From an uncultured Arthrobacter sp. (lineage in GTDB: Bacteria > Actinomycetota > Actinomycetes > Actinomycetales > Micrococcaceae), in NCBI RefSeq assembly GCF_947495145.1, contig NZ_CANLXP010000008.1:1-64000 (forward strand): a stretch of DNA of 64,000 bases, read 5' to 3'. Shown here one piece after another: positions 42,563 to 51,463 of this stretch. A model generated the notes under the pieces. It worked only from the letters and a program-made list of their open reading frames with translations. It had not been told where the DNA came from and did no database searches. The number at the start of each line of letters is the position of its first letter. Positions within the stretch are counted from its first letter, which is position 1. The position numbers and the translations under genes were made by a program.

Positions 42563-45127
42563 ATGAACCCGCGCTTTCGCGTCATCCCAGTACCCGCAAC
42601 GCTGGCACTCAGTGCAGCCCTGATCGCCGGAGGTGGCGGCCTTCCCGCCGCTGCTGCTCCGGCGCCCGATGCCCAGATTGGCATCCAGCTCGAATACCTG
42701 GACCGCGGCCTCGTCGCGGCAGCAACCTCGGAGGGAACCTTCCTCAGCTGGCGCCTCCTCGCCACCGAGGTCACCGGCTCAAACGAGACCGGCCAGACCG
42801 GCGCGGACTTCGCCGTCTACCGCAACGGCGAGAAGGTCGCCACGGTCACCGACAGCACCAACTACCTCGACCCCGTCGCTACGGAAGGCGCCACCTACTC
42901 CGTTGCCGCCGTCGTCGACGGTGTGGAACTGCAGCGCAGCGCGGAAGTCAGCCCGTGGGCGCAGGGCCACACTGACATTCCCCTGCAGAAGCCGGCCAAC
43001 GGCGTCACCCCGGCAGGGGAGAGCTACACGTATTCGGCCAGCGACATGAGCCTCGGCGACGCCGATGGTGACGGCGACTATGAGTACGTCGTGAAGTGGG
43101 AGCCGTCCAATTCGAAGGACGTTTCGCAGGTCGGCTACACCGGCAACACCTACATCGACACGTACACGATGGACGGCACGCTCCTGCACCGCATCGACCT
43201 CGGCGTGAATATCCGCTCCGGTGCCCACTACACGCAGTTCATGGTCTACGACTTCGACGGCGACGGCCGCACCGAGATGATGATGAAGACCGCGCCGGGC
43301 ACCACAGTCACTCAGTACACCGACGGTGTAGCCGGCGAGCCAGAGTACATCACCATGCCTGCCGACGACGTGGCCGCCGGATACAGCAACGAAGATGATT
43401 ACCGGAAGAGCTCGGCCGATTACTACGAGCACGTGGTGGACATGTTCGCCACTTGGCACGAGCACCCCGAGGTGGTCGCGGGCAACTGGCCCGCCACGCT
43501 GGAGGAAGCGTTCGGTATCGAGCAGCGGTTCGAGTATCCGCTCTCGGACGCAGATGCGCGCTCCATGGCTGACTACTTCATCGACGAGTACGCGCCTTCG
43601 CGCAGCACCAGGAACAATCTCCGCGCGTTCGAGGGCTTTATCCTCAGCGGCCCCGAGTACCTGACCGTGTTCGACGGCGCCACGGGCAACGAGCTCCAGA
43701 CTGTGGACTACGAGCCGGGACGGCACGACGACGGCCTCATGTGGGGCGATTACGCCATGTCCCGCATTGAGCCCGGCAACCGGGTGGACCGCTTCCTCGC
43801 CGGCGTCGCGTACCTGGACGGCCAGCGCCCGTCAGCCGTCTTTGCCCGCGGCTACTACACGCGCTCCACCATCGCCGCCTACAACTGGGACGGCGAAAAC
43901 CTCTCGAAGGTGTGGAACGTGGACAGCGGCTGGACTCCTATGACCAACCCGTTCAACGACGGCCCGCATGGCCGCCTCGGCACCGACCCCGAGTTCGGCT
44001 CCATCACCACGCAGGGCTTCCACTCGCTCAGCGCGGCGGACGTCGATGGCGACGGCAAGCAGGAAATCGTCTACGGCTCGGCAACAATCGACGACGACGG
44101 TTCCCTCCTCTACAGCTCCTTCGACACGATGCCCGAGGGCAGCGCAACGCCGGGCGTCGAGGCAGGTCTCGGCCACGGGGACGCCATGCACGTCACGGAC
44201 ATTGATCCGAACCGTCCCGGCCAGGAAATCTGGACTGTCCACGAGGGCGGACAGTGGGCGCCCTACGGCTCAGCTATGCGCGATGCCGCGACCGGTGAAG
44301 TGCTGTTCGGGGCGTACTCCGGTAAGGACACGGGCCGCGGCATGATCGGCGATGTGCGCTCCGATGTCGAAGGCATCGAGGTCTGGGCGAGCATGCCGGG
44401 TGGATCCGACGGATCTGGCCTCCTGGACTCGACGGGTGGAACCGTCGACTCCAAAACTCCCGGCACCAACATGAGCATCAAATGGGCCGCGGATATGACC
44501 ACGCAGCTCGTCAACCGTTCCGGCAACGGATCACCCACCATTGACGACTGGACCCGCGGCACCCTGCTGAGCGCTGAAGGCACCCAGACCAACAACGGCA
44601 CCAAGGGCAACCCTGCCCTCGTAGCAGATGCGTTCGGTGACTGGCGGGAGGAACTGTTCGTCCGCACGGCCGATAGCTCCGCCATCCGCGTGTACCTGAG
44701 TACCGAGGTTACGAGCCACAAGCTCACCACCCTGATGCATGATCCCCAGTACCGCGCGGAGGTGGCCCGCCAGAACACCGCCTACAACCAGCCGTCCTAC
44801 ACGAGCTACTACTTCGCCTCGGACATGAACTTCGCCGAAGTACCGGTCCCTGATGCCTGGACTCCGGGTCTCATCGGATACCTGACGGTGACGCTTGAGT
44901 CGTTCGTCGCCAGTGGTGAGGTCGCCGGACCGGTTGCGAAGCAGCTTGAGGCAGCACTCGCCCAGGCCCAGCAGGGGGTTGAGCACGGCGGCGTCGCGAA
45001 GGTCGGCAAGGCAATGGACCGCTTCACGAAATTCCTGAACCAGGGCAAGAAGCCCGACGTCGTGACGGACTCGGCACGGGCCGTGCTCGAGAACGGCGTA
45101 CAGACGGTCCTCGGCATGGTCCGGTAA
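42563..45127 (+). CDS. secreted rhamnogalacturonan lyase, PL11
   Basis: 854 residues. Signal peptide (ATLALSAALIAGGGGLP, cleavage near AAAAPA), a fibronectin-like start, and the PL11 eight-bladed propeller with Ca2+-binding loops DADGDGDYEY, DFDGDGRTEM and DVDGDGKQEI. LGVNIRSGAHYTQFMVYDF and KGNPALVADAFGDWREELF are family blocks (in parts). The last 85 residues form a helical FIMAH-type domain (IGYLTVTLESFVASGEVAGPVAKQLEAAL in parts). It cuts the rhamnose-galacturonate backbone of pectin outside the cell by elimination. Closest known relatives are YesW/YesX of Bacillus. ATG 42563 follows AAGGA. Confidence 0.95.
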   Translation: MNPRFRVIPVPATLALSAALIAGGGGLPAAAAPAPDAQIGIQLEYLDRGLVAAATSEGTFLSWRLLATEVTGSNETGQTGADFAVYRNGEKVATVTDSTNYLDPVATEGATYSVAAVVDGVELQRSAEVSPWAQGHTDIPLQKPANGVTPAGESYTYSASDMSLGDADGDGDYEYVVKWEPSNSKDVSQVGYTGNTYIDTYTMDGTLLHRIDLGVNIRSGAHYTQFMVYDFDGDGRTEMMMKTAPGTTVTQYTDGVAGEPEYITMPADDVAAGYSNEDDYRKSSADYYEHVVDMFATWHEHPEVVAGNWPATLEEAFGIEQRFEYPLSDADARSMADYFIDEYAPSRSTRNNLRAFEGFILSGPEYLTVFDGATGNELQTVDYEPGRHDDGLMWGDYAMSRIEPGNRVDRFLAGVAYLDGQRPSAVFARGYYTRSTIAAYNWDGENLSKVWNVDSGWTPMTNPFNDGPHGRLGTDPEFGSITTQGFHSLSAADVDGDGKQEIVYGSATIDDDGSLLYSSFDTMPEGSATPGVEAGLGHGDAMHVTDIDPNRPGQEIWTVHEGGQWAPYGSAMRDAATGEVLFGAYSGKDTGRGMIGDVRSDVEGIEVWASMPGGSDGSGLLDSTGGTVDSKTPGTNMSIKWAADMTTQLVNRSGNGSPTIDDWTRGTLLSAEGTQTNNGTKGNPALVADAFGDWREELFVRTADSSAIRVYLSTEVTSHKLTTLMHDPQYRAEVARQNTAYNQPSYTSYYFASDMNFAEVPVPDAWTPGLIGYLTVTLESFVASGEVAGPVAKQLEAALAQAQQGVEHGGVAKVGKAMDRFTKFLNQGKKPDVVTDSARAVLENGVQTVLGMVR

Positions 45128-45168
45128 CCGCCGGCGCCTGCGAGCTGGAGCAATCCGGACACTAGGTC

Positions 45169-45229
45169 GAGCAGCCCGGACAGAATGGAGCGGAATACCG
45201 AATAGTGCCCCATTTTGTCCGGGCTGCTC
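45169..45229. terminator. long hairpin between convergent genes
   Basis: A 20-base stem, 45169-45188 with 45210-45229, pairs with a single G-T pair and a 21-base loop (GAGCAGCCCGG... with ...CCGGGCTGCTC). It separates the lyase gene from the convergent gene ending at 45263. No T run, so termination is inferred. Confidence 0.55.
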
Positions 45230-45262
45230 TGCGTCGAAGTGCCGGAGTAGGGGCTGCACCCC

Positions 45263-46324
45263 TCAGACGTCGTTGCGGGTGAACGCGGCGGCCCGGACGA
45301 CGTCGTCATTTTCCAATCCGGCGCCCAACGCACCACCCACGGTCGCCAGCGCTGCGGTGAGGAGGCTGAGCTGCGCGTACTCGGCAAGCCCCACGGAACT
45401 GCCGATGACGGCGGCGAACACCCCCGCGTCCACGAGCATCACCGCTGCCAGGAAAGAGAGGACAAAGAGCGCCGCGAAGAAGGTGACGACGCCGATTATC
45501 ACGGTCGCCGTCGTCGCAATGTTGAAAAGGGTGACCTGCTCCCGCTCAACGCGGCGCCGCGGCCGCTCCCAGAGATCGGCCCCGATCATCAGGGTCAGCG
45601 TGACGGCTCCGACCGCGAGCAGGGTGAGCAGAGTGAGCCGAACCGGACCGTAGGCCGTCGCCAGCAGCCAGAGGTCGCTCGTCGCGAGGGTCACAACGCC
45701 GGCTGCGGCCGCCGCTGTCAACGCCCGGGAGAGCGTAACCGCCAGGCGCCACGGCCGGTTGGCGAGAATGAGTCCGAGCAGCACGCGGGCGTTCCCGGCA
45801 ACCACGCGGCCGGTGAACTGGATGGGGTTTTCGTCAGCAAGGTCGGGCACGTCGTCTGCCATTTCGCGGGCGCGCCGGGCGCGGTCTTCAGGCTCGTCGT
45901 CCTCGTCCCAACCGGCCAGCGGACCGACCAGCCGGGCCACCGCCGTCGTAATACTCTCCCGGCGGCCGACCGCACGGAGCGCCGGCAGCGCCACGAGCCC
46001 CACCCTGTGGACCGGGCTGATCTGCGTGAGTACCGGCTTGCGCCCGCTTCGCAGAGCAAGATCACTGACGACGACGGCGAGATCCCAGTCTTCATCCAGC
46101 AGTCGGTCGCGGGCGGTTTCCATCAGTTCTGACGGTGCGCGTCCGTCGAGGGTTTCTGTTGTCACCGACACTCGCCACGCCACTCCCGGATACGACTCGC
46201 CGAGCAGACGCGGCAGGGCGTCGGCCAGTTCCTTGACCGATGCCGGGTCGAGTGACGGGGGAATGACGACGCCGAGCGTCAGCTCAGGAACATGGCCGGG
46301 CTGCGGCGGGGGAGTATCGGGCAC
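45263..46324 (-). CDS. hypothetical membrane protein
   Basis: 353 residues. The N-terminal 150 residues are soluble and alpha/beta-like (LTLGVVIPPSLDPASVKELADAL, DLAVVVSDLALRSGRKPVLTQI in parts), and the last 170 contain about five hydrophobic helices (AAAAAGVVTLATSDLWLLATAY, TVIIGVVTFFAALFVLSFLAAVML in parts). It resembles actinobacterial proteins annotated only as hypothetical; I know no function. It stands in reverse between the lyase and the esterase and does not look like part of the pectin genes. Confidence 0.8.
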   Translation of the reverse strand: MPDTPPPQPGHVPELTLGVVIPPSLDPASVKELADALPRLLGESYPGVAWRVSVTTETLDGRAPSELMETARDRLLDEDWDLAVVVSDLALRSGRKPVLTQISPVHRVGLVALPALRAVGRRESITTAVARLVGPLAGWDEDDEPEDRARRAREMADDVPDLADENPIQFTGRVVAGNARVLLGLILANRPWRLAVTLSRALTAAAAAGVVTLATSDLWLLATAYGPVRLTLLTLLAVGAVTLTLMIGADLWERPRRRVEREQVTLFNIATTATVIIGVVTFFAALFVLSFLAAVMLVDAGVFAAVIGSSVGLAEYAQLSLLTAALATVGGALGAGLENDDVVRAAAFTRNDV

Positions 46325-46413
46325 TGCTCAATGATCCACGTTTCGCGCGTTTCGTGCAGGTTCAGTCAGTTAGCAGGCATCCGAACCCGCCGTAGCTACC
46401 CAAGCTTTCCGGA

Positions 46414-47400
46414 TTAGGCCGAAGCGAACACCTCGCGCTGGAACCGGATGTGCTCAGCGGCCTGGACCGCGCCGCCGTTCTCGTGCCCGTTGTAGGGGAA
46501 GACGTTCATCGATTTCGGTCCGGCGTAGGAGTTGTACGCGGCGTATACGCAGGACGGCGGGCAAACGTCGTCGAGCAGGCCCACCGAGAAGAGCGCCGGC
46601 ATGGTGGCGCGGGCGGCGAAGTTGACGCCGTCGAAATAGCTGATCGTGTTGAAGATCTCCTTCTCACGCCCGCGCTGGACCCCGAGGTAGCGCACCAGCT
46701 CGCTGTACGGTGCCGTGTTGACGATCTCGGTTGCATGCCGGACGTGGGAAAGGAACGGCACGTCCACGATTGCGGCCAGCGGCGCGTGCTCGAGGAAGGT
46801 GGGGGACAGGGCTGCGGAAGCCAACGCGATCGCCCCGCCCTGGCTGCCCCCTGAAATGAGCAACCGCGACGGGTCAACGAACGGGTGCGCCTGTGCCGCC
46901 TCGACGGCGCGCACTGCATCGGCGAACAGGCGCCGGTAGTAGTAGGTTTCGGGGGAGTCGATGCCGAGCGTCAGGTGACCGCCGAAGTGGGGTCCCCCCA
47001 CACCCGGATCGGGCGTGTCGCCGCTCTTGTGCCCGGCACCCTGCCCGCGAAGATCCATGACGAAATGCGCGACGCCGGTGCTTGGGATGGCAGTCCAGTC
47101 GCCGAGCAGGCTCCTGCCTCCGCCATAGCCAATGTAGGTGACGACGGTGGGCAGCGGACCTGCGGCTGAGCGGGGCCGCAACATCCACCCTTTGATTGGA
47201 TGGCCACCGTAGCCAGCGAAGGTGACGTCTTCGGTGACCAGTTCGGAATAACCGGCGTCGACCTCGTCGAAACGGGCATCGAGCGCGAAGGCCGCGGTCT
47301 CAGCGAGCGTTTTCTCCCAGAACGCATCGAAATCTGCGGGTTCGGCGCGATCGGGTGCGTACTGCTCGAGTTCGCGGAGGGGGAGGTCAAACTGCGGCAT
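46414..47400 (-). CDS. acetyl-xylan esterase / cephalosporin-C deacetylase family (CE7)
   Basis: 328 residues from ATG 47400 (MPQFDLPLREL), chosen because GAAGGA is 9 bases upstream and the family starts this way; ATG 47421 would add seven residues. Landmarks: MDLRGQGAG, GGSQGG nucleophile (Ser186), GLLDDVCPPS acid and YNGHENGG histidine, all as in CE7. Family members remove acetyl groups from short xylo- and other oligosaccharides in the cytoplasm. Divergent from the binding-protein operon across the double operator at 47467-47513; rhamnogalacturonan is acetylated, so a matching role is likely. Confidence 0.93.
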   Translation of the reverse strand: MPQFDLPLRELEQYAPDRAEPADFDAFWEKTLAETAAFALDARFDEVDAGYSELVTEDVTFAGYGGHPIKGWMLRPRSAAGPLPTVVTYIGYGGGRSLLGDWTAIPSTGVAHFVMDLRGQGAGHKSGDTPDPGVGGPHFGGHLTLGIDSPETYYYRRLFADAVRAVEAAQAHPFVDPSRLLISGGSQGGAIALASAALSPTFLEHAPLAAIVDVPFLSHVRHATEIVNTAPYSELVRYLGVQRGREKEIFNTISYFDGVNFAARATMPALFSVGLLDDVCPPSCVYAAYNSYAGPKSMNVFPYNGHENGGAVQAAEHIRFQREVFASA

Positions 47401-47466
47401 TTGAGGAATTCCTTCGCTCATCGTGTCTCGGAAGTATCACAGCTCACATTATTCTAGGAGTAGGCC

Positions 47467-47513
47467 TTGCGCATTGAGACGATTCAATTTACTCTCGATG
47501 GAGAGCGCTTTCC
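47467..47513 (+). promoter_or_regulatory. dual-operator promoter of the YesO-like operon
   Basis: TTGCGC (47467-47472) and TACTCT (47490-47495) with a 17-base spacer. Inside the spacer is TGAGACGATTCA (47475-47486), a one-base-off match to the rhamnose operator at 39943 and two off that at 37425. At the expected transcription start is GGAGAGCGCTTTCC (47500-47513), like the site at 42532. Two regulators may act here. Confidence 0.75.
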
Positions 47514-47586
47514 CGTGATGTACACCACTGTACCAGCGGCCCAAAGAGCTTCACCTCAAATCTGAGCCGTTCCCAGGAGGACAAAG

Positions 47587-48885
47587 ATGTTCAATAAACT
47601 CTCACGACGCGCCGGGTCCGGCGTAGCGGTCACTGTTGCAGCAGCTCTCATGCTGACTGCCTGTGGCGGCAATGGCGGCGGCGAAGCCGGCGGCACCCCT
47701 GACCCGAACGAGGAAGTCACCCTCAACTTCACCTGGTGGGGTAACGAGGACCGCGCCGAGCGTTACAACGAGGCTATTGCGCTCTTCGAAGAAGAGAACC
47801 CCAATATCGACGTCAACGGCACCTTCATGGACTTCCCCGCCTACTGGGAGAAGCGCCAGACCGAAGCAGCCGGCGGCGGCCTGCCGGACGTCATGCAGTT
47901 CGACTACAGCTACCTGCGCCAGTACGGCCAGAACGGCCTGCTTTTGGATTTGACCGAGTACGAGGGCAATGGCCTGACCACCGACAGCATCGACGAAACG
48001 CTGCTGGCCACCGGCAAGCTTGAGGACCAGACCCTCGCGGTTCCCACCGGCTACAACGCCTGGTCGCTCTTTGAGAACCCGGCAGTCATCGAGCAGGCGG
48101 GCGCAGAAGGCTACGAGGGCGGCACGTCCTGGGAGGACTACGACGCCTACATGGCTAGCGTCACCGAAGCGTCGGGCGGCGAGGTTTACGGCGGCACTGA
48201 CTACACCGGTCGCATCCAGAACTTTGAGCTGCAGCTGCGCCAGGAAGGCCGCGAGCTCTTCACCGAAGAGGGCGAGATCAACTTCACCCAGGAGGAGCTC
48301 GCTGAATTCTGGAGCAGCGCGCAGGACGTTCGTGACAACGCCACGATCCCTGCCCGCCAGCTCGAGGAAGTCGCTCCGAAGTCCGGCTTCGGTGCCAACC
48401 TCACCGCAAGCGAAATGACCTGGTCAAACTTCATGGGCGGCTACCTGGCAGACACCGGTGCTGAGGACCTCACCATCCTTGCTCCGCCCACCGATGATCC
48501 CTCAGTCAAGGATCTCTACCAGAAGCCGTCCATGCTGCACGCGGTTGGCGCTCAGACCGAGCACCCTGAAGCAGCAGTCGCCTTCGTTGAGTTCCTGATC
48601 AACAGCCCGGAGGTCGGGGAGATCTTCGGCGCAACTCTGGGCGTCCCCGCCTCAGAGACCGCACTCGAAGGTGCCGCGCTCGAAGGCCCGGAGCTCGAGG
48701 TCAAGGAATACCTGGACTCGGTTGCAGACCGCATTGGTGATCCCCCCGCCGCACCGGTTGTTGGCTACGGCGCGCTGGAGAACACCTTCCTGACGTTGGG
48801 CACCTCGATCGGCCTGGGCGCCATCACTCCTGAAGATGCCGCACAGCAGTTCTTCGACGAGGTCGCCGTTACGCTCGGCAGCTGA
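47587..48885 (+). CDS. ABC sugar-binding lipoprotein, YesO-like
   Basis: 432 residues, ATG 47587 with AGGAGG 8 bases upstream. Signal peptide with lipobox LTAC (residues about 20-23), a Gly-rich linker, then a family 1 solute-binding fold (VTLNFTWWGNEDRAERYNEAI in parts, DVMQFDYSYLRQYGQNGLLLDL in parts). Anchored outside the membrane, it should bind pectin-derived oligosaccharides. Gene order SBP-permease-permease-YesL-like-GH42 matches yesO-yesP-yesQ-yesL-yesZ components in Bacillus subtilis. Controlled by the two operators upstream. Confidence 0.92.
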   Translation: MFNKLSRRAGSGVAVTVAAALMLTACGGNGGGEAGGTPDPNEEVTLNFTWWGNEDRAERYNEAIALFEEENPNIDVNGTFMDFPAYWEKRQTEAAGGGLPDVMQFDYSYLRQYGQNGLLLDLTEYEGNGLTTDSIDETLLATGKLEDQTLAVPTGYNAWSLFENPAVIEQAGAEGYEGGTSWEDYDAYMASVTEASGGEVYGGTDYTGRIQNFELQLRQEGRELFTEEGEINFTQEELAEFWSSAQDVRDNATIPARQLEEVAPKSGFGANLTASEMTWSNFMGGYLADTGAEDLTILAPPTDDPSVKDLYQKPSMLHAVGAQTEHPEAAVAFVEFLINSPEVGEIFGATLGVPASETALEGAALEGPELEVKEYLDSVADRIGDPPAAPVVGYGALENTFLTLGTSIGLGAITPEDAAQQFFDEVAVTLGS

Positions 48886-48912
48886 ACCAACCGCACTTAT
48901 TAGGAGCAGTTC

Positions 48913-49899
48913 ATGACCACGGGATCGGCGCACGCGCCAACACAAACCCGCACTACCGCCGAACCCGGCACCCGTCCGGCGGGCAACCGCCGGACGGGTG
49001 GGCAGCCCAAGCGCAAACGCAGCAGGGACACGCTCGCCGGTTACGCTTTCCTCTCCCCATGGCTGCTTGGGCTCTTGGCACTCACCCTGGGGCCCATGCT
49101 GTATTCGCTCTACTTGGCCTTCACGGACTACAACCTCTTCACGGCCCCCGAGTGGTCGGGGTTAGCTAACTTCGAACGCATGGCAGGCGACACCGTCTTC
49201 TGGAGTTCCGTACAGATCACGCTGATTTACGTCCTCGTCGGAACCCCCATCAAACTGGCGGCCGCTCTCGGCGTGGCCATGCTGCTCAACTTCAAGTCGC
49301 GGGGCACCGGTTTCTTCCGCTCCGCCTTCTACGCACCAAGCCTCATCGGTGCCTCCGTTTCAATCGCTATCGTCTGGCGGGCAATGTTCTCCGCCGACGG
49401 TCCGGTCGACAGCGGACTGAGCCTGTTCGGCATCAACCTCGGCGGCTGGGTCGGTGTGCCGGCCCTCATCATGCCGATGATGATCCTGCTGGCCGTCTGG
49501 CAGTTTGGTGCACCTATGGTCATCTTCCTGGCAGGTTTGAAGCAGGTCCCCACCGAGCTTTATGAAGCGGCGTCCGTTGACGGTGCTAGAGCATGGCGCA
49601 AGTTCATCAGCGTTACGCTCCCCATGCTTTCGCCGGTGATCTTCTTCAATCTGCTGCTTGAAATGATCGGCGCGTTCCAGATCTTCGCCTCGGCCTACAT
49701 CATCGGCTCAGGAACCGGCGGACCTGCCGGCGCCACCAACTTCTACACCGTCTACCTCTACACCCGCGCGTTCACGAACAACCAGATGGGTTACGCCTCG
49801 GCGATGGCTTGGGTTCTCTTGATCGCCGTCGGCATCCTCGCGTTCATCCTTTTCCGCACCTCCAAGAGCTGGGTGCACTACGGAGGTGACTCAAAGTGA
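48913..49899 (+). CDS. ABC sugar permease, YesP/MalF type
   Basis: 328 residues, six helices after a 35-residue Arg-rich cytoplasmic N-terminus. EAA loop YEAASVDGARAWRKF. The first helix GYAFLSPWLLGLLALTLGPML and the block NFYTVYLYTRAFTNNQMGYASAMAW (in parts) are typical. GTG of the next permease overlaps its stop, so expression is coupled. Part of the importer for rhamnogalacturonan or galactan fragments (inferred from neighbours). Confidence 0.93.
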   Translation: MTTGSAHAPTQTRTTAEPGTRPAGNRRTGGQPKRKRSRDTLAGYAFLSPWLLGLLALTLGPMLYSLYLAFTDYNLFTAPEWSGLANFERMAGDTVFWSSVQITLIYVLVGTPIKLAAALGVAMLLNFKSRGTGFFRSAFYAPSLIGASVSIAIVWRAMFSADGPVDSGLSLFGINLGGWVGVPALIMPMMILLAVWQFGAPMVIFLAGLKQVPTELYEAASVDGARAWRKFISVTLPMLSPVIFFNLLLEMIGAFQIFASAYIIGSGTGGPAGATNFYTVYLYTRAFTNNQMGYASAMAWVLLIAVGILAFILFRTSKSWVHYGGDSK

Positions 49900-50801
49900 C
49901 CACGATCGAAACAAACCCCACCGCGGTACCGCCGGTCCAGCCGACTCGAAAGCGCCGCCAACCCCGGCGAAAGACGGCGGCTACGGTGGCCTGGATCATC
50001 GGCATCGTGCTGCTGACCGCAGTCGTGCTTTATCCGCTCCTGTGGATGATCTCGGCTTCGTTGAAACCGAGCGCGGAATTCGGATCGAACCAGAGTTTCC
50101 TGCCCGAGAACCCGACCTTCGATAACTTCGTGAAGGTCATGGAGGGCGTCGCAGGTATCCCGACCTGGAGGTTCTTCTGGAACTCCACGATTTTGGGTAT
50201 CGGTGCGGTGATCGGTACGGTCATCTCGTCTTCGATGGCTGCGTATGCCTTTGCCCGCCTCGACTTCAAGGGCCGGCCGCTGTTCTTCACCATGATGATC
50301 GGGACGCTCCTGCTCCCGTTCCACGTGCTGATCATCCCGCAGTACATCGTTTTCCGGAACCTCGGCATGGTGGACACGTTTCTCCCTCTGCTCGTCGGCA
50401 AATTCCTGGCCACCGAGGCATTCTTCGTGTTCCTGATGGTGCAGTTCATCCGCAACCTGCCCAAGGAACTCGACGAAGCAGCACGCATTGACGGGTGTGG
50501 TCACTGGCGGATTTTCTGGTCCATCACCATTCCGCTGATCAAACCGGCGCTCATCACCTCCTCGATCTTCGCGTTCATCTGGAGCTGGAACGACTTCCTC
50601 GGCCCGCTGCTGTACTTGAACTCGCCGGAAAACTACCCGCTGCCGCTTGCACTGCGAGTGTTCAATGACCAAACCAGCGGTTCCGACTATGGTGCCACCG
50701 TGGCCATCTCCGTTCTCGCACTACTGCCGGTGATGCTGTTCTTCATCATCTTCCAGCGCTTCCTCGTGGCCGGTGTGGCCACCCAGGGCCTCAAGGGATG
50801 A
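49896..50801 (+). CDS. ABC sugar permease, YesQ/MalG type
   Basis: 301 residues from GTG 49896 (GTGA overlap). Six helices, EAA loop DEAARIDGCGHWRIF, and MalG-type ending (IIFQRFLVAGVATQGLKG). Forms the channel with the preceding subunit. Its stop overlaps the ATG of the YesL-like gene by 4 bases. No ATPase gene follows. Confidence 0.93.
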   Translation: MTTIETNPTAVPPVQPTRKRRQPRRKTAATVAWIIGIVLLTAVVLYPLLWMISASLKPSAEFGSNQSFLPENPTFDNFVKVMEGVAGIPTWRFFWNSTILGIGAVIGTVISSSMAAYAFARLDFKGRPLFFTMMIGTLLLPFHVLIIPQYIVFRNLGMVDTFLPLLVGKFLATEAFFVFLMVQFIRNLPKELDEAARIDGCGHWRIFWSITIPLIKPALITSSIFAFIWSWNDFLGPLLYLNSPENYPLPLALRVFNDQTSGSDYGATVAISVLALLPVMLFFIIFQRFLVAGVATQGLKG

Positions 50802-51436
50802 CAGCCCGCAGCGTCCGCAAACGGCGTGAGCAGCGTCAGCTGCAGAACGATACTGACGGCACCCAGCTCAAGTGGCCGGGTGCCGAGGGGAAGTTCGCGC
50901 TGTTCGCGGAAGTGCTGTGGATAGGGGTTCTCACTGTCGCCGGCGGACTGCTGCTGATCACGCTGCCGGCGGCGATTGCAGCCTCCAATCGGCACCTCCA
51001 CCGCTACCTGCTGGCCGAGCGTTCCACGCTCGGCCGGTGGTGGTCGGACTTCCTGTCCGCCCTCCGCACTGGTTGGGTAGTCGGATTAACGACGACGGCG
51101 CTCGCCTTGGTCCTGCTCTTCAACCTCCTTCTTGCCGGCACCCAGGTGCTGCCCGGCTGGCAGGCGGTGTTCGTCGTCGGGCTGGTGGCTCTGGCCGCCT
51201 TCGCGCTGGCGCTGCTGCAGTCAGCGGTCCGCTGGACGCCCGAGAAGGGCTGGTGGCAGGCGGTGCGGGATGGGGTGCAGGCTTTCGCCTCGGACCCGGG
51301 CGCGATTGTCCCGCTGCTCGTCGCACTGGCGCTGACCGTCATTGTGACGTGGCAGCTGCCGCCGCTGATTGTGCCCGGAATGGGCTGCCTTGTTTTTGCT
51401 GTGCTCGTTGTGAAGGAACGCGAGCGCAAGCGCTAG
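50798..51436 (+). CDS. YesL-like DUF624 membrane protein
   Basis: 212 residues with about five hydrophobic helices, starting after an Arg/Gln-rich stretch. Family blocks LFAEVLWIGVLTVAGGLLLITLPAAIAA and LGRWWSDFLSALRTGWVVGL (in parts) fit DUF624, whose Bacillus member YesL is encoded beside the yes pectin transporter. The role is unknown; it may help assemble or regulate the importer. Coupled by ATGA overlap to the permease, and 27 bases before the galactosidase. Confidence 0.8.
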   Translation: MTARSVRKRREQRQLQNDTDGTQLKWPGAEGKFALFAEVLWIGVLTVAGGLLLITLPAAIAASNRHLHRYLLAERSTLGRWWSDFLSALRTGWVVGLTTTALALVLLFNLLLAGTQVLPGWQAVFVVGLVALAAFALALLQSAVRWTPEKGWWQAVRDGVQAFASDPGAIVPLLVALALTVIVTWQLPPLIVPGMGCLVFAVLVVKERERKR

Positions 51437-51463
51437 ATTCAAAACACTCCCGAAAGGAACACC

